DNA of 48,144 nucleotides from Moraxella caviae (GTDB lineage Bacteria; Pseudomonadota; Gammaproteobacteria; Pseudomonadales; Moraxellaceae): the NCBI RefSeq assembly GCF_002014985.1, contig NZ_MUXU01000015.1, positions 1 to 48,144 of the forward strand, given 5' to 3'. Below, piece after piece: positions 20,824 to 29,789 of this stretch. Position numbers and translations under genes: made by a program. A model generated the notes under the pieces. It was not told the origin of the DNA and ran no database searches. It saw only the letters and a program-made list of their open reading frames with translations. Each line of letters begins with the position of its first letter. Within the stretch, counting starts at the first letter, position 1.

Positions 20824-22305
20824 TTATTCAAACCACGATTTGCGCGCGTTCATAATCAGCTGACCTGCGCTGTCTGCATCCAAGCCTTCAATGTCTTCAA
20901 TATCAAAGACGGCTTGCTCTGCCAAATCATCAAGCGTGATGATGTCGCGCTCGGCAAGTTTGTACGCCACAGCAGTGGTCATGCCTTCAAGCGCAAGCAA
21001 TTCAGCTGACGGCTCTTTGACGTTTTGCTGCTTGGCAAGCTCATCGGCAATCACCGCTTCTTTGGCACGCTCTTGAATCATGGCGATGGCATCATCGTCC
21101 AGCCCGTCAATGTCATAGAAGGTCTCGGCAGGCACATACGCCACTTCTTCAATGCTCTCAAAGCCAATCTCTGCCAAGGCTTGCGCCAAATCACGATCCA
21201 CTTCCAGACGCTCATAAAACAGCTCAATCACCGCTTCTAGCTGCGATTGCTGGCGCTCTTGATATTCGCTTTCTAACATCATGTTTAGCTTATAGCCTGT
21301 CAAATCAGACGCTAAGCGCACGTTTTGCCCTTGTGAACCGATGGCGCGCGCCAGCTGGTCGTTGGTGGCAAAGATGATGTCGGCAGTTTTGGTGTCTTCG
21401 TCCAGCACCAAACTTGATACGTCTGCAGGCTCTAGGGCGCTGATGATGTACTGCGCTGGGTCATCGCTCCACACCACCACGTCAATGCGCTCGCCATCAA
21501 GCTCTTGCTGTACCGCTTGGATACGCGTGCCACGCATACCGATACACGCACCCACAGGGTCAATGCGGTGATCGTTGGTCTTCACAGAAATCTTAGCACG
21601 CAAGCCCGGCAAACGTGCCACATCACGAATCTCAATGATGCCTTCGCTGATTTCTGGCACTTCTTTGGTCATCAGCGCCACCAGCATATCTTTGTTGGTG
21701 CGTGATAACAAAAGCTGCGAACCACGACCATCACGGTTCACTTGATACAAAATAGAAGTTACGCGGCTTTTTGGGCGCAGCATTTCTCTTGGCAAGGTCT
21801 GATCTTTTGCCAAATAACCTTCGGCATTATCGCCAAGGTCAATGATGTAACCATCACGGCTTTGCTTTTTCACTTCGCCAGTGATCAGCTCGCCCACGCG
21901 TGCTTCAAAAGCGTCCGCCACCAAGGCACGCTCAGCTTCACGGATTTTTTGGATAATCACTTGCTTGGCTTGCGTGGCAGCGATACGACCAAATTCGATC
22001 GATTCGATCTGCTCTTCTTTGATGTCGCCAATTTTCCACTCGTTTTCGTCCAAATCGCTGATGGCAAGCTGGCAAGCTGGCATTTCGTGGTCTTCGTCCG
22101 CCACCACCGTCCAGTAGCGGTAAGTGTCGTAATCGCCCGTCTTGCGGTCAATCGCCACACGAATGGCAACTTCTGGCTGCTCGGTGTAGACTTTTTTCTT
22201 GGTAGAAACCACAAGCGCCTGCTCAATGGCTTCAAAGATGTCTTCAGGATTTAGCCCTTTTTCGTTACTGACGGTCTCAACAACGGTCAAAATCTCACGA
22301 CTCAT
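20824..22305 (-). CDS. nusA: Transcription termination/antitermination factor NusA
   Basis: RNA polymerase-binding elongation factor for pausing, termination and rRNA antitermination, 493 aa. The N-terminal polymerase-binding domain covers about 1-130. The S1 domain near 135-200 contains ITGEVKKQSRDGYIIDLG. Two KH domains follow, with GACIGMRGTRIQAV and ARAIGSQGQNVRLA. The C-terminus has two acidic repeats (about 365-490), each with an EGM- or DGLDDDAI-like core, as in other gammaproteobacteria. AAAGGATAC precedes the ATG. It lies 169 bp downstream of rimP. Confidence 0.98.
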   Translation of the reverse strand: MSREILTVVETVSNEKGLNPEDIFEAIEQALVVSTKKKVYTEQPEVAIRVAIDRKTGDYDTYRYWTVVADEDHEMPACQLAISDLDENEWKIGDIKEEQIESIEFGRIAATQAKQVIIQKIREAERALVADAFEARVGELITGEVKKQSRDGYIIDLGDNAEGYLAKDQTLPREMLRPKSRVTSILYQVNRDGRGSQLLLSRTNKDMLVALMTKEVPEISEGIIEIRDVARLPGLRAKISVKTNDHRIDPVGACIGMRGTRIQAVQQELDGERIDVVVWSDDPAQYIISALEPADVSSLVLDEDTKTADIIFATNDQLARAIGSQGQNVRLASDLTGYKLNMMLESEYQERQQSQLEAVIELFYERLEVDRDLAQALAEIGFESIEEVAYVPAETFYDIDGLDDDAIAMIQERAKEAVIADELAKQQNVKEPSAELLALEGMTTAVAYKLAERDIITLDDLAEQAVFDIEDIEGLDADSAGQLIMNARKSWFE

Positions 22306-22474
22306 TTGCGTATCCTTTGGGTTGATGGCGGATTTAACAAGCGCAATTTGGCTTGGATTTATCCGCCTGACAAGGTGTTAAAAATTTTAAATCTTGATAA
22401 AAATGATGAATGCAGCATTCAATGATGAACATTTTACCGATTTGAATGAACAAATCAGCCAAACGATGGGCAAA

Positions 22475-22972
22475 TTAATCAGTATAAACCAAATTTGCCT
22501 TGTCCACATTATTAAATTCAATGTCAAACACTTGTGCATCGTCTGTGGTAACGCTCATCGTGGTGTCAGTGGCAGCACTCAAGCGTCCCGTTACCTTGCG
22601 GCGCTTGGCATCACCTGTGCCGATGGCGTGAATCAGGCGCAAACTCACCACTTCACCAATAAACTGCGCCACCTGCTCTGGGCTGAATAATGGACGATCA
22701 AAGCCCGGCGATGACACTTCTAAAATGTACTCGCCTGCAATCGGATCATGCACGTCCAGCACGCCAGAAACCTGATGATTCACCGCAGTGCAATCTTCAA
22801 TGGTGATATGCTCGCCTGCCGCTTTGGCGTCTGGCAGCACTTCAATATAAATGCGCAGCAACGATTTGCGACCTTGCGGCATAAACTCAATGCCCCACAG
22901 CTCAACGCCACACGCGCGCACCGCAGGCGCAATCAATTCGGTGAGTTCTGCAATTTTGCTTGATGGTTTCAT
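22475..22972 (-). CDS. rimP: Ribosome maturation factor RimP
   Basis: Cytosolic 30S maturation factor, 165 aa. N-terminal domain with LIAPAVRACGVELWGIEF and LLRIYIE, then the conserved EDCTAVNHQVSGVLDV stretch and YILEVSSPGFDRPLF, the family hallmark. The C-terminal SH3-like domain (about 95-165) is present. It is the first protein gene after the initiator tRNA, as in the E. coli metY-rimP-nusA-infB operon. Its ribosome-binding site is weak. Confidence 0.96.
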   Translation of the reverse strand: MKPSSKIAELTELIAPAVRACGVELWGIEFMPQGRKSLLRIYIEVLPDAKAAGEHITIEDCTAVNHQVSGVLDVHDPIAGEYILEVSSPGFDRPLFSPEQVAQFIGEVVSLRLIHAIGTGDAKRRKVTGRLSAATDTTMSVTTDDAQVFDIEFNNVDKANLVYTD

Positions 22973-23078
22973 GTCAGTTATAAACTTCCTAACTTTCTTC
23001 CTAAACTTAGCGAGCGTATCGCTTTGCTGATTGCTTCATTGTATCACATCGCCACGCCAAATCGGTAAACGACAAATA

Positions 23079-23108
23079 CAAAAAAGCCCACAAAAAATAG
23101 CGGGCTTT
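23079..23108 (-). terminator. Hairpin between tRNA-fMet and rimP
   Basis: On the minus strand AAAGCCCGC and GTGGGCTTT surround an AT-rich loop (about 23101-23108 with 23083-23090), followed by a T run. It lies between the initiator tRNA and rimP and may end or attenuate the tRNA transcript. Confidence 0.75.
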
Positions 23109-23210
23109 ATGTCAAAATCAGCCTGTATTCATCACTGGCATTAGCCAATCATGAAACCTTACAACCCAAGCCATCATACGACAACTAAGCATGGTAAGGA
23201 TTTTAAAAAG

Positions 23211-23287
<77 letters not shown>

Positions 23288-23302
23288 TCAATTTAGGCGC
23301 TC

Positions 23303-23330
23303 ATTATAGCAAAAATTGCCGCATTGTCAA
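23303..23330 (-). promoter_or_regulatory. Strong promoter of tRNA-fMet and the rimP-nusA-infB operon
   Basis: Minus strand: perfect TTGACA (23325-23330), 16-bp spacer and perfect TATAAT (23303-23308) with an upstream TG. Transcription would start about 10 bases before the tRNA. Confidence 0.88.
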
Positions 23331-23410
23331 GTGAAATTTTAAAAAATTTGGTAAACTTCATCAAATCAGACAATGCACGCCACTGCCATAATGACTGCAA
23401 TGCTAAAATT

Positions 23411-23495
23411 TGGTGCGATCGGAGGGACTTGAACCCTCACGCCGTGAAGCACTACCCCCTCAAGATAGCGTGTCTACCAATTCCACCACGATCGC
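23411..23495 (-). tRNA. tRNA-Leu (anticodon GAG)
   Basis: An 85-nt class II tRNA with a long variable arm and encoded CCA on the minus strand. The acceptor stem is GCGATCG paired with CGATCGC. The D arm has GTGGAATTGGTAGACACGC and the anticodon GAG lies at 23459-23461. It stands between secG and the initiator tRNA, as leuU does in E. coli. Confidence 0.96.
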
Positions 23496-23508
23496 AAATT
23501 AGGCGGCT

Positions 23509-23537
23509 ATTCTAGCAATAAAGCGTGTAAATAGCAA
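23509..23537 (-). promoter_or_regulatory. Possible promoter of tRNA-Leu
   Basis: Minus-strand TTGCTA (23532-23537), 17-bp spacer and TAGAAT (23509-23514) stand just upstream of the tRNA. The match is moderate, and transcription could also come through from secG. Confidence 0.5.
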
Positions 23538-23544
23538 GCCTTTA

Positions 23545-23844
23545 TTACTCAGCAGGTGCTGGCGCTGGTGCGCTGGCAGCAGCCGGCACATCAAGGCGCA
23601 GCTGATCGGCGGCTTGGCGCTGAGCATACCAACCAAGCGCAAGACTGGTGATAAAAAAGATGGTTGCCAAGATGGCGGTGGCGCGTGTCAAGAAGTTGGC
23701 TGAACCTGCCGCACCAAATACCGTACCAGCTGCGCCAGAACCAAAAGAAGCACCTGCATCTGCGCCCTTGCCATGCTGGATTAAAATCAAACCCACCATC
23801 GCAATCGCCGCAATGATATGAATCGCCAAAACAAAAGTAAACAT
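23545..23844 (-). CDS. secG: Protein-export membrane protein SecG
   Basis: Small subunit of the SecYEG translocon, 99 aa. Two membrane segments (about residues 2-20 and 55-73) flank the conserved cytoplasmic loop with [14 protein letters not shown] and a following Gly/Ala-rich stretch. The C-terminal tail is Ala/Pro-rich. I start at ATG 23844. The upstream open frame carries 16 extra residues that precede the first membrane helix and have no family counterpart. It is 19 bp downstream of tpiA on the same strand, a common gammaproteobacterial pairing, so they are probably co-transcribed. Confidence 0.95.
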   Translation of the reverse strand: MFTFVLAIHIIAAIAMVGLILIQHGKGADAGASFGSGAAGTVFGAAGSANFLTRATAILATIFFITSLALGWYAQRQAADQLRLDVPAAASAPAPAPAE

Positions 23845-23863
23845 AGTTAAAATCTCACTAAAA

Positions 23864-24619
23864 TCAAGCAAACGCCGCCGCAATGCGTGCAAAACTGTCT
23901 GCTTTCAAGGACGCACCGCCCACCAGCACGCCATCAATCAAAGGCGATTTGACAAAGGTTTCGGCATTGGTGTCGTTCACGCTGCCACCGTACAAAATCG
24001 GTGAAAATACTTGCATGGCAGCCAGCGTCTCGCTGATAAAGCGATGCACCGCTTCCACTTCTGCAAATGTCGGGGTTAGACCCGTGCCAATCGCCCACAC
24101 AGGTTCATAAGCAATCAAAAGTTTTGGCAATGCGCCATCAGTATCCGCTGTGATTTGACTGGCAAAATCCGCCACCACTTGTAGCTGCGCTGCCAGCACA
24201 TCTAGGGTTTTGCCTGCTTGATATTCGTCTTTGGTCTCGCCAATGCAAAACACCACCGACAAGCCACTGGCAAAGGCGTGCGTGATTTTTTGTGCCAGCA
24301 CTGCATCGCTTTCGCCATGATACGCACGGCGCTCTGAATGTCCCACAATCACAAATTGTGCGCCTGCATCAGCAAGCTGTGCGCCTGACACATCGCCAGT
24401 GAATGCGCCTGTCTGTGTGCTTTTGTGGGCGATGTCCTGCGCACCCAGCCAAATGCCAGCACTCAAGGCGGCTTTTGCGGCACTTAAATGCACAAAACTT
24501 GGTGCAACGCCCACTTGACAACGCCCCGTACCAGCCGTCAACGCACTTGCCAAAGCCTGCACATCGCCAAGCGTGGCGGGGTTTAATTTCCAGTTGCCAA
24601 TGACATAAGAAGCCTTCAT
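23864..24619 (-). CDS. tpiA: Triose-phosphate isomerase
   Basis: Glycolytic/gluconeogenic (beta/alpha)8 enzyme interconverting dihydroxyacetone phosphate and glyceraldehyde 3-phosphate, 251 aa. Active-site residues are all visible: K11 in NWKLN, H94 in VGHSERR and E172 in [11 protein letters not shown]. The phosphate-binding YGGSVN segment is near 210. AAGGAATTTGGCG precedes the chosen ATG at 24619, and a near-consensus promoter lies about 100 bp upstream. It heads the tpiA-secG unit. Confidence 0.98.
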   Translation of the reverse strand: MKASYVIGNWKLNPATLGDVQALASALTAGTGRCQVGVAPSFVHLSAAKAALSAGIWLGAQDIAHKSTQTGAFTGDVSGAQLADAGAQFVIVGHSERRAYHGESDAVLAQKITHAFASGLSVVFCIGETKDEYQAGKTLDVLAAQLQVVADFASQITADTDGALPKLLIAYEPVWAIGTGLTPTFAEVEAVHRFISETLAAMQVFSPILYGGSVNDTNAETFVKSPLIDGVLVGGASLKADSFARIAAAFA

Positions 24620-24694
24620 CGCCAAATTCCTTGAGTTTGCCAATAAATGAATACCGTGCCAAGTCAAGCGTCAAGCACAGCAAAATAAGTCTTA

Positions 24695-24919
24695 TCAAAA
24701 AATCATAAACGCTCCATTATAGCAAATTTTTAGCGTCTCGCCAAATTCTTTCAATCTTTGACGAAGGCGTTTTAAAAATTTTAAGCGCACATAAATGCGT
24801 AAAAATTCGCCTACCGCTTGGCTTGCGACTTTACCGATAATTTCGCCAACAGCTTTGCCGATGATTTTACCAACAAAAATCCTTTGCAATTTGCCAAAAA
24901 ATTTGTGATGATAAAACAC
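24695..24919 (-). CDS. Possible small amphipathic peptide, unrecognised
   Basis: A 74-codon frame beginning at GTG upstream of tpiA. The central part repeats a short unit, VGKIIGKAVGEIIGKVAS then QAVGEF, and is followed by a basic stretch with RLKFLKRLRQRLKEF, so it would form amphipathic helices. Repeat units use different synonymous codons, which mildly favours a selected protein. Against this, there is no ribosome-binding site, no ATG, and the tpiA promoter lies inside its 3' end. I list it only as a candidate. Confidence 0.22.
   Translation of the reverse strand: MFYHHKFFGKLQRIFVGKIIGKAVGEIIGKVASQAVGEFLRIYVRLKFLKRLRQRLKEFGETLKICYNGAFMIF
24716..24744 (-). promoter_or_regulatory. Promoter of tpiA-secG
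   Basis: Minus strand: TTGGCG (24739-24744), 17-bp spacer, perfect TATAAT (24716-24721) with an upstream TG (extended -10). It leaves a leader of about 90 nt before tpiA. Confidence 0.8.
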
Positions 24920-24976
24920 GATTTTATAAGCATTTCAAGTTAAAAACGCTTAACCTTAAAAAGTTAGGGATAATTT

Positions 24977-26692
24977 ATGTCTGTCAAAGGATTTGAACAC
25001 ACCGCTCACCCTACGCACTTGGGCGCAGCGCAGTTTGACAAACTTGCCACGCTGCTGCACGCCGCCAATCTTTTGGACGAAAGCACGCTCACCCAAGCTG
25101 TCGCCACTGCCGCTATGCACGACGTGCCGCTTATTGCTTATGTGGTGGCAAAAAACCTTGTGCCGTCAGCCACCATCACCGCTTTACTTGCCAAGACTTT
25201 GGGCGAATCGGTGGTGGATTTGGACGAAATCAGCCTTACCAGCCTGCCAAAAACCGCCATTGAGCCACGCCTGCTTGCCAAACATCATGTGCTGGTGCTG
25301 GCGGACAAAGGCACGCACCTTGTCATCGCCACCAGCGACCCCACGCGCCAAGAAATGCTCAAAGAACTGCGCTTTCATGCAGGCAAGCACATCACGCCTG
25401 CGCTCGTTGATGAAAGTCAGCTCGCCAAGGCACTGGGCAAGCTGTTTTTGGGTGCGCAGTACGACCTTGCCGCCTTGCCAGACAGTCAGCACACCGATGC
25501 GCCAGACGATGACATCACACTGGATGCACCCACGGTGAAATTTGTCAATCAAATTTTGCTGGACGCTTTGGGGCTTGGTGCGTCCGACATTCACGTTGAG
25601 CCATTTGAAGAGCGGCTGCGCATTCGGGTGCGCATTGATGGCGTCATGCGTCCGCTTGCCACGCCGCCCAAGCACTCAGGCGCCGCCATCGCCACACGCC
25701 TAAAAGTGATGGCGCAGCTGGACACTGCCGAACGCAGAAAACCCCAAGACGGCAGACTCAGCTTCACCTTGCCCACTGGCAAAATCATGCACTTTCGTGT
25801 CAGCACCACGCCCACGGTTTTTGGTGAGAAAATCGTGCTGCGCGCGCTGGACGGTACGCAGTCTTTGATGGGCGTGGAAATGCTTGGCATGAGTAAATCG
25901 CAGCAAGAAATGTTTGTATCCGCCCTACAAAAACCCCAAGGCATGATTCTTATCACAGGCCCGACAGGCTCTGGCAAGACGGTGTCGCTTTACACGGCTT
26001 TATCCTTGCTAAACCATGACGCCATCAACATTCAGACGGTGGAAGACCCTGTGGAAGTGCATTTGGACGGCATCAATCAAGTGAACATCAATCCGAAAAT
26101 TGGGCTGGATTTTGCCGATGTGCTGCGCAGTTTTTTGCGCCAAGACCCTGATGTCATCATGGTGGGCGAAATCCGTGACACCACGACTGCCGACATCGCC
26201 ATCAAAGCTGCACAAACGGGGCATTTGGTACTGTCCACGCTGCACACCAACCGTGCCTGCGATGCCATCACACGCCTGCAAAACATGGGCATAGCAACGT
26301 TTAACATCGCAAGCTCACTAAGCCTTGTCATCGCCCAAAGACTGCTTAGAAAACTCTGTAATCACTGCAAAACACCCATCAGCGTACCTGATGCACGCCT
26401 AAATGAGCTGGGCTTTAGCGCTGATGACATTCGCCGTGCCACCATCTTTGCGCCTACTGGCTGCCACCGCTGCCACCGCTGCCAAGACGGCTATCAAGGG
26501 CGTGTGGGCGTGTACGAATTTTTACCGATTGATGCACCGATGAGCGAGCGAATTTTGGCAGGCGCAAGCGGCAACGAACTCCACCAAGCCATGCAAAATC
26601 AAGGGCTAATGTCGCTGCACGCTGCCGCCATTGATAAAGTTTGCCAAGGCATGACCAGCCTGCAAGAGCTGCACCGTGTCAGTACATTGTGA
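24977..26692 (+). CDS. pilB: Type IV pilus assembly ATPase PilB
   Basis: Cytoplasmic hexameric ATPase that powers pilus extension, 571 aa. The N-terminal MshEN/T2SSE_N part (about 20-160) is followed by the ATPase core. The Walker A motif GPTGSGKT is near 326-333, the Asp box with VEDPVE near 355, Walker B DVIMVGEIRD near 391-400, and the His box GHLVLSTLHTN near 414. Two Cys pairs (CNHC near 461 and CHRC pairs near 495-501) would hold zinc. AGGGA precedes the ATG. It is the first of pilB-pilC-pilD. A retraction ATPase is not in this window. Confidence 0.97.
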   Translation: MSVKGFEHTAHPTHLGAAQFDKLATLLHAANLLDESTLTQAVATAAMHDVPLIAYVVAKNLVPSATITALLAKTLGESVVDLDEISLTSLPKTAIEPRLLAKHHVLVLADKGTHLVIATSDPTRQEMLKELRFHAGKHITPALVDESQLAKALGKLFLGAQYDLAALPDSQHTDAPDDDITLDAPTVKFVNQILLDALGLGASDIHVEPFEERLRIRVRIDGVMRPLATPPKHSGAAIATRLKVMAQLDTAERRKPQDGRLSFTLPTGKIMHFRVSTTPTVFGEKIVLRALDGTQSLMGVEMLGMSKSQQEMFVSALQKPQGMILITGPTGSGKTVSLYTALSLLNHDAINIQTVEDPVEVHLDGINQVNINPKIGLDFADVLRSFLRQDPDVIMVGEIRDTTTADIAIKAAQTGHLVLSTLHTNRACDAITRLQNMGIATFNIASSLSLVIAQRLLRKLCNHCKTPISVPDARLNELGFSADDIRRATIFAPTGCHRCHRCQDGYQGRVGVYEFLPIDAPMSERILAGASGNELHQAMQNQGLMSLHAAAIDKVCQGMTSLQELHRVSTL

Positions 26693-26811
26693 TGGCAAAA
26701 TTGATGAGATAAACGAATTAAGATGTGGTTTTCTTGTCACAAAAGATTTTTAATTTGGCGCACTTTTTTAAATAGCAATCTAAATAACCAAACCTTCGCT
26801 CCACCAAAACC

Positions 26812-28044
26812 ATGAAAGCACCAAACCCCACGTCTAAGACCTTTCGTTATCAGGCGATTGACCGCACAGGCAAGCTCGTCAAAGGCGAAATTGACGCAGC
26901 GACGCTTGAGCTTGCTCGCCTAAACTTGCAAAAACAAGGGCTCAGCAGGCTCATCGTGCGCCAAAAACGCACAAAACTAGCGCGGCTTGTACGCAGCAAA
27001 CACAGCCAAGAAACCACACTGTTTTTTCGTAAACTCACCACGCTTTTGGGCGCAGGCATCACGCTCACGCACGCCCTTGGCATCATTCGCCAAACCACGG
27101 ACGACACACGCTTTCAAGCCGTCATTGACGCCATCAAAGCCGACATCGAATCAGGGCAAACCTTTGCCGACAGCTTAGCTCGCCACCCTGCCAAATTCTC
27201 CAAACTCACCATAGCGCTCGTCAACGCAGGCGAAACGTCTGGCACGCTGGACGAAATGCTTGCACGCATCAGCGACTATGGCGAAAAAAGCGCGCGCCTG
27301 ACCCAAAAAATCCGCCAAGCCGTGCGCTATCCTGCCATCGTGCTATTTACCGCTGTGGTGGTTACGGTAATTTTGCTTGCCAAAGTCGTGCCGATTTTTA
27401 GTGAAATGTTTGCCACCATGGGCGAAAGTTTACCGCTGCCCACGCGTCTTGTGATGGCGCTTTCAGAATTTGTCATCGCTTATGGGGCGTGGCTTTTGGC
27501 GGTGGTGATTGGCGGTTTTGCGCTGTGGACGGCGGGCAGGCGGCACGCAGAATTTCGCACACGCCAAGACGGCTGGCTTTTGCGTGCGCCCATCATCGGC
27601 AAGCTGGTTTTACACGCCATCAACGCACGTTTTGCTCGCACTTTGGCAACCACTTTTGGCGCAGGCATCACGCTCGTACCCGCCATCATCAGCGCAGGCA
27701 AAAGCGCGGACAATGCCGTCTTTGAGCGTGCCGCAAGCCAAATCGCCACCGACATTCAAGCAGGCAGCCGCCTACACACCGCCATGCAAAAAGCCAACGA
27801 CAGCCTAGGCAGGACGGTGTTTTTGCCGATGACCATGCACATGGTACACGTTGGCGAAGAATCTGGCAGACTGCAAGAAATGCTAGAAAAAGCCGCCGAA
27901 TACCAAGAACAGCAAGTGGACGATGCCAGCGAACATTTGACAAGTTTGATTGAACCTGTGATGATTGTCGTGCTGGGTCTACTGGTGGGCGGTTTGGTGG
28001 TGGCGATGTATTTGCCGATTTTTAGCTTGGGGCAAGCGGTGTAA
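26812..28044 (+). CDS. pilC: Type IV pilus inner-membrane platform protein PilC
   Basis: Polytopic inner-membrane platform on which PilB acts, 410 aa. Two T2SSF domains are visible (about 70-190 and 275-400). Each has the family pattern, with FFRKLTTLLGAGITLTHAL in the first and FARTLATTFGAGITLVPAI in the second, followed by a membrane segment. The helices are near 170-195, 220-240 and 380-405. The N-terminal stretch YQAIDRTGKLVKGEIDA is typical of PilC. It lies 119 bp after pilB, with no evident ribosome-binding site before the ATG. Confidence 0.96.
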   Translation: MKAPNPTSKTFRYQAIDRTGKLVKGEIDAATLELARLNLQKQGLSRLIVRQKRTKLARLVRSKHSQETTLFFRKLTTLLGAGITLTHALGIIRQTTDDTRFQAVIDAIKADIESGQTFADSLARHPAKFSKLTIALVNAGETSGTLDEMLARISDYGEKSARLTQKIRQAVRYPAIVLFTAVVVTVILLAKVVPIFSEMFATMGESLPLPTRLVMALSEFVIAYGAWLLAVVIGGFALWTAGRRHAEFRTRQDGWLLRAPIIGKLVLHAINARFARTLATTFGAGITLVPAIISAGKSADNAVFERAASQIATDIQAGSRLHTAMQKANDSLGRTVFLPMTMHMVHVGEESGRLQEMLEKAAEYQEQQVDDASEHLTSLIEPVMIVVLGLLVGGLVVAMYLPIFSLGQAV

Positions 28045-28118
28045 GACCTAAACTTAATGCAAAATTCTTGCGGTATTTGGCTTGGTTTATGATGAATTTA
28101 TGATGGCGATAAATTTTT

Positions 28119-28988
28119 ATGATGATAATCAATCACTTACAAATGCTTGATACGCACTGGCAACTGTGCGCCACAACACTGCTTGGGCTGTGGGTTGGCA
28201 GGTTTTTAACTCGGCTGATTTATCGCACACCGCTCATCATGCAGCACGAATGGCAACAAGACGTGGCTGAATTTCTCGCCCACAGCACAGATTCGCACGC
28301 CCAAAATCATACGCAGCCTGCGTTTGCGCCATTGACGCTGGCTCGCCATAATCACTGCACGCATTGCCACGCCAAACTTCGCTTTATCCAAACCTTGCCC
28401 ATCATCAGTTTTTTATGCCAACGTGGACGCTGTCGGCAATGTCATGCGCCCATCGGCTTGATTTATCCCACCACTGAGCTTGCCACAGCTTTACTAAGCG
28501 TGCTTGTCATTTGGCATTTTGGTGTCAGCGTGCAGGGCGTGGCTGGGCTTGTGTTTGTGTGGTTTTTGGTGCTGCTGTCTGGGATTGATTGGCGTGTGCA
28601 GCTTTTGCCCGACCGCTACGTTGCGCCGCTTGGCATGATGGGGCTTTTGCTGAATGCCGAAGGGGTTTTTACCACGCCTGCACTTGCCATTTTTGGGGCG
28701 GTGGCAGGATTTGTTAGCCTGTGGGCGATTGCTTTTATGTATCGTGTGCTGCGCCACCAAGACGGCATGGGGCTTGGCGATGCCAAACTTTTGGCGGCGC
28801 TGGGTGCGTGGCTTGGCGTGCAGTCGCTGCCGCTGATTGTGCTGATTGCGGCAATGGGCGGTGTGGCGGCTGGGCTGATGCAGCGGCGAATGAAAAGCGC
28901 TTTTGCTTTTGGGCCTTATTTGGCGGCAGGTGGTGTGGCGGTGCTGCTGTGGGGCGATGTAGTGTGGCGTTGGTATTTGGGTGTGTAA
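28119..28988 (+). CDS. pilD: Type IV prepilin peptidase/N-methyltransferase PilD
   Basis: Polytopic inner-membrane aspartic protease that cleaves prepilin leaders and methylates the new N-terminus, 289 aa. Two Cys pairs, CTHC and CRQC (about residues 87-90 and 108-111), form the usual cytoplasmic zinc site. The catalytic aspartates are in GIDWRVQLLPD (about 152) and in GMGLGDAKLLAALGAWLG (about 218). Several membrane helices follow. The N-terminal motif reads GRFLTRLIYRTP, departing from the common GSFLNVVIxRLP. Two tandem ATGs (28119 and 28122) are possible starts. It closes the pilBCD group. Its substrate pilin gene is elsewhere. Confidence 0.95.
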   Translation: MMIINHLQMLDTHWQLCATTLLGLWVGRFLTRLIYRTPLIMQHEWQQDVAEFLAHSTDSHAQNHTQPAFAPLTLARHNHCTHCHAKLRFIQTLPIISFLCQRGRCRQCHAPIGLIYPTTELATALLSVLVIWHFGVSVQGVAGLVFVWFLVLLSGIDWRVQLLPDRYVAPLGMMGLLLNAEGVFTTPALAIFGAVAGFVSLWAIAFMYRVLRHQDGMGLGDAKLLAALGAWLGVQSLPLIVLIAAMGGVAAGLMQRRMKSAFAFGPYLAAGGVAVLLWGDVVWRWYLGV

Positions 28989-29057
28989 AAAGATTACCGT
29001 GCGGTGAAGCTTGAAAGCTTTCCAACCTGATTTTTGGTCAAATTCCCAGTCCAATTC

Positions 29058-29687
29058 TCAACCAAGCCGCGCCTTTGCCAACGCCAAATAGCGCTCGTGC
29101 AAAGGCTGTAAAGCAGCGTACAACTGCGCCAAGCTGCCTTCATTATCCACCACATCGTCCGCCACCGCCAAGCGTTCTTGGGGCGTGGCTTGCTTATCAA
29201 TGATGGCGCAAATCGCCTGCACGCTTTGCCCATCACGGCGGCTGGCACGCTCAATTTGCGTTTGGCGGCTGACGTTCACCACCAAAATTCTATCGCACAG
29301 CTCGGCAAGATTGGGCGATTTTGCCATACCTTCCACCAAAAGCGGCACGGATAAAATCCGATACACGGACGTAGAAGCGGCAAGCTGCGCCATGATTTCA
29401 TCACGGATTGCAGGGTGCGTCAGTGCGTTTAGGCGCGCGATGGCGTGCGGATTGGCAACGATGTGCGCGCGCATGGCGGCACGGTCGTACTCGCCTTGCG
29501 CTGTCAGCACCCAATCGCCAAATTCAGCACGAATGCTGGCTAATAGCGCACTGCCTTTTTTGATGATGGTGCGTGAGATGACATCAGCGTCAATCACGTC
29601 AATGCCTTGGCTGGCAAACCAATCGGTTACGGCGGTTTTGCCGCTGCCGATTCCGCCTGTTACGCCAATGGTGAGTGGGTGTGTCAT
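29058..29687 (-). CDS. coaE: Dephospho-CoA kinase
   Basis: Final enzyme of coenzyme A synthesis, phosphorylating the 3'-hydroxyl of dephospho-CoA with ATP, 209 aa. The P-loop GVTGGIGSGKTAV is at residues 8-20, followed by the GIDVIDADVISR segment with the catalytic Asp and ALTHPAIRDE. The lid and C-terminal helix region are complete. In many relatives coaE follows pilD in one operon, but here it faces pilD in the opposite direction. No strong ribosome-binding site is visible before the ATG. Confidence 0.97.
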   Translation of the reverse strand: MTHPLTIGVTGGIGSGKTAVTDWFASQGIDVIDADVISRTIIKKGSALLASIRAEFGDWVLTAQGEYDRAAMRAHIVANPHAIARLNALTHPAIRDEIMAQLAASTSVYRILSVPLLVEGMAKSPNLAELCDRILVVNVSRQTQIERASRRDGQSVQAICAIIDKQATPQERLAVADDVVDNEGSLAQLYAALQPLHERYLALAKARLG

Positions 29688-29789
29688 ATCAAGTTTTGCC
29701 TAAATTTCGCTCAATTTCGCCAAGTTTTGTTCAAATTGCCGCTCAAGTTTCGCTCAAAGTTTAGCGCAAATCAACGTACGCTTGGCAAA

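Noticed and set aside
23509..23531. TTTACA as -35 of the tRNA-Leu promoter
   Set aside because: Spacing to TAGAAT is 11 bp; TTGCTA at 17 bp is the better choice.
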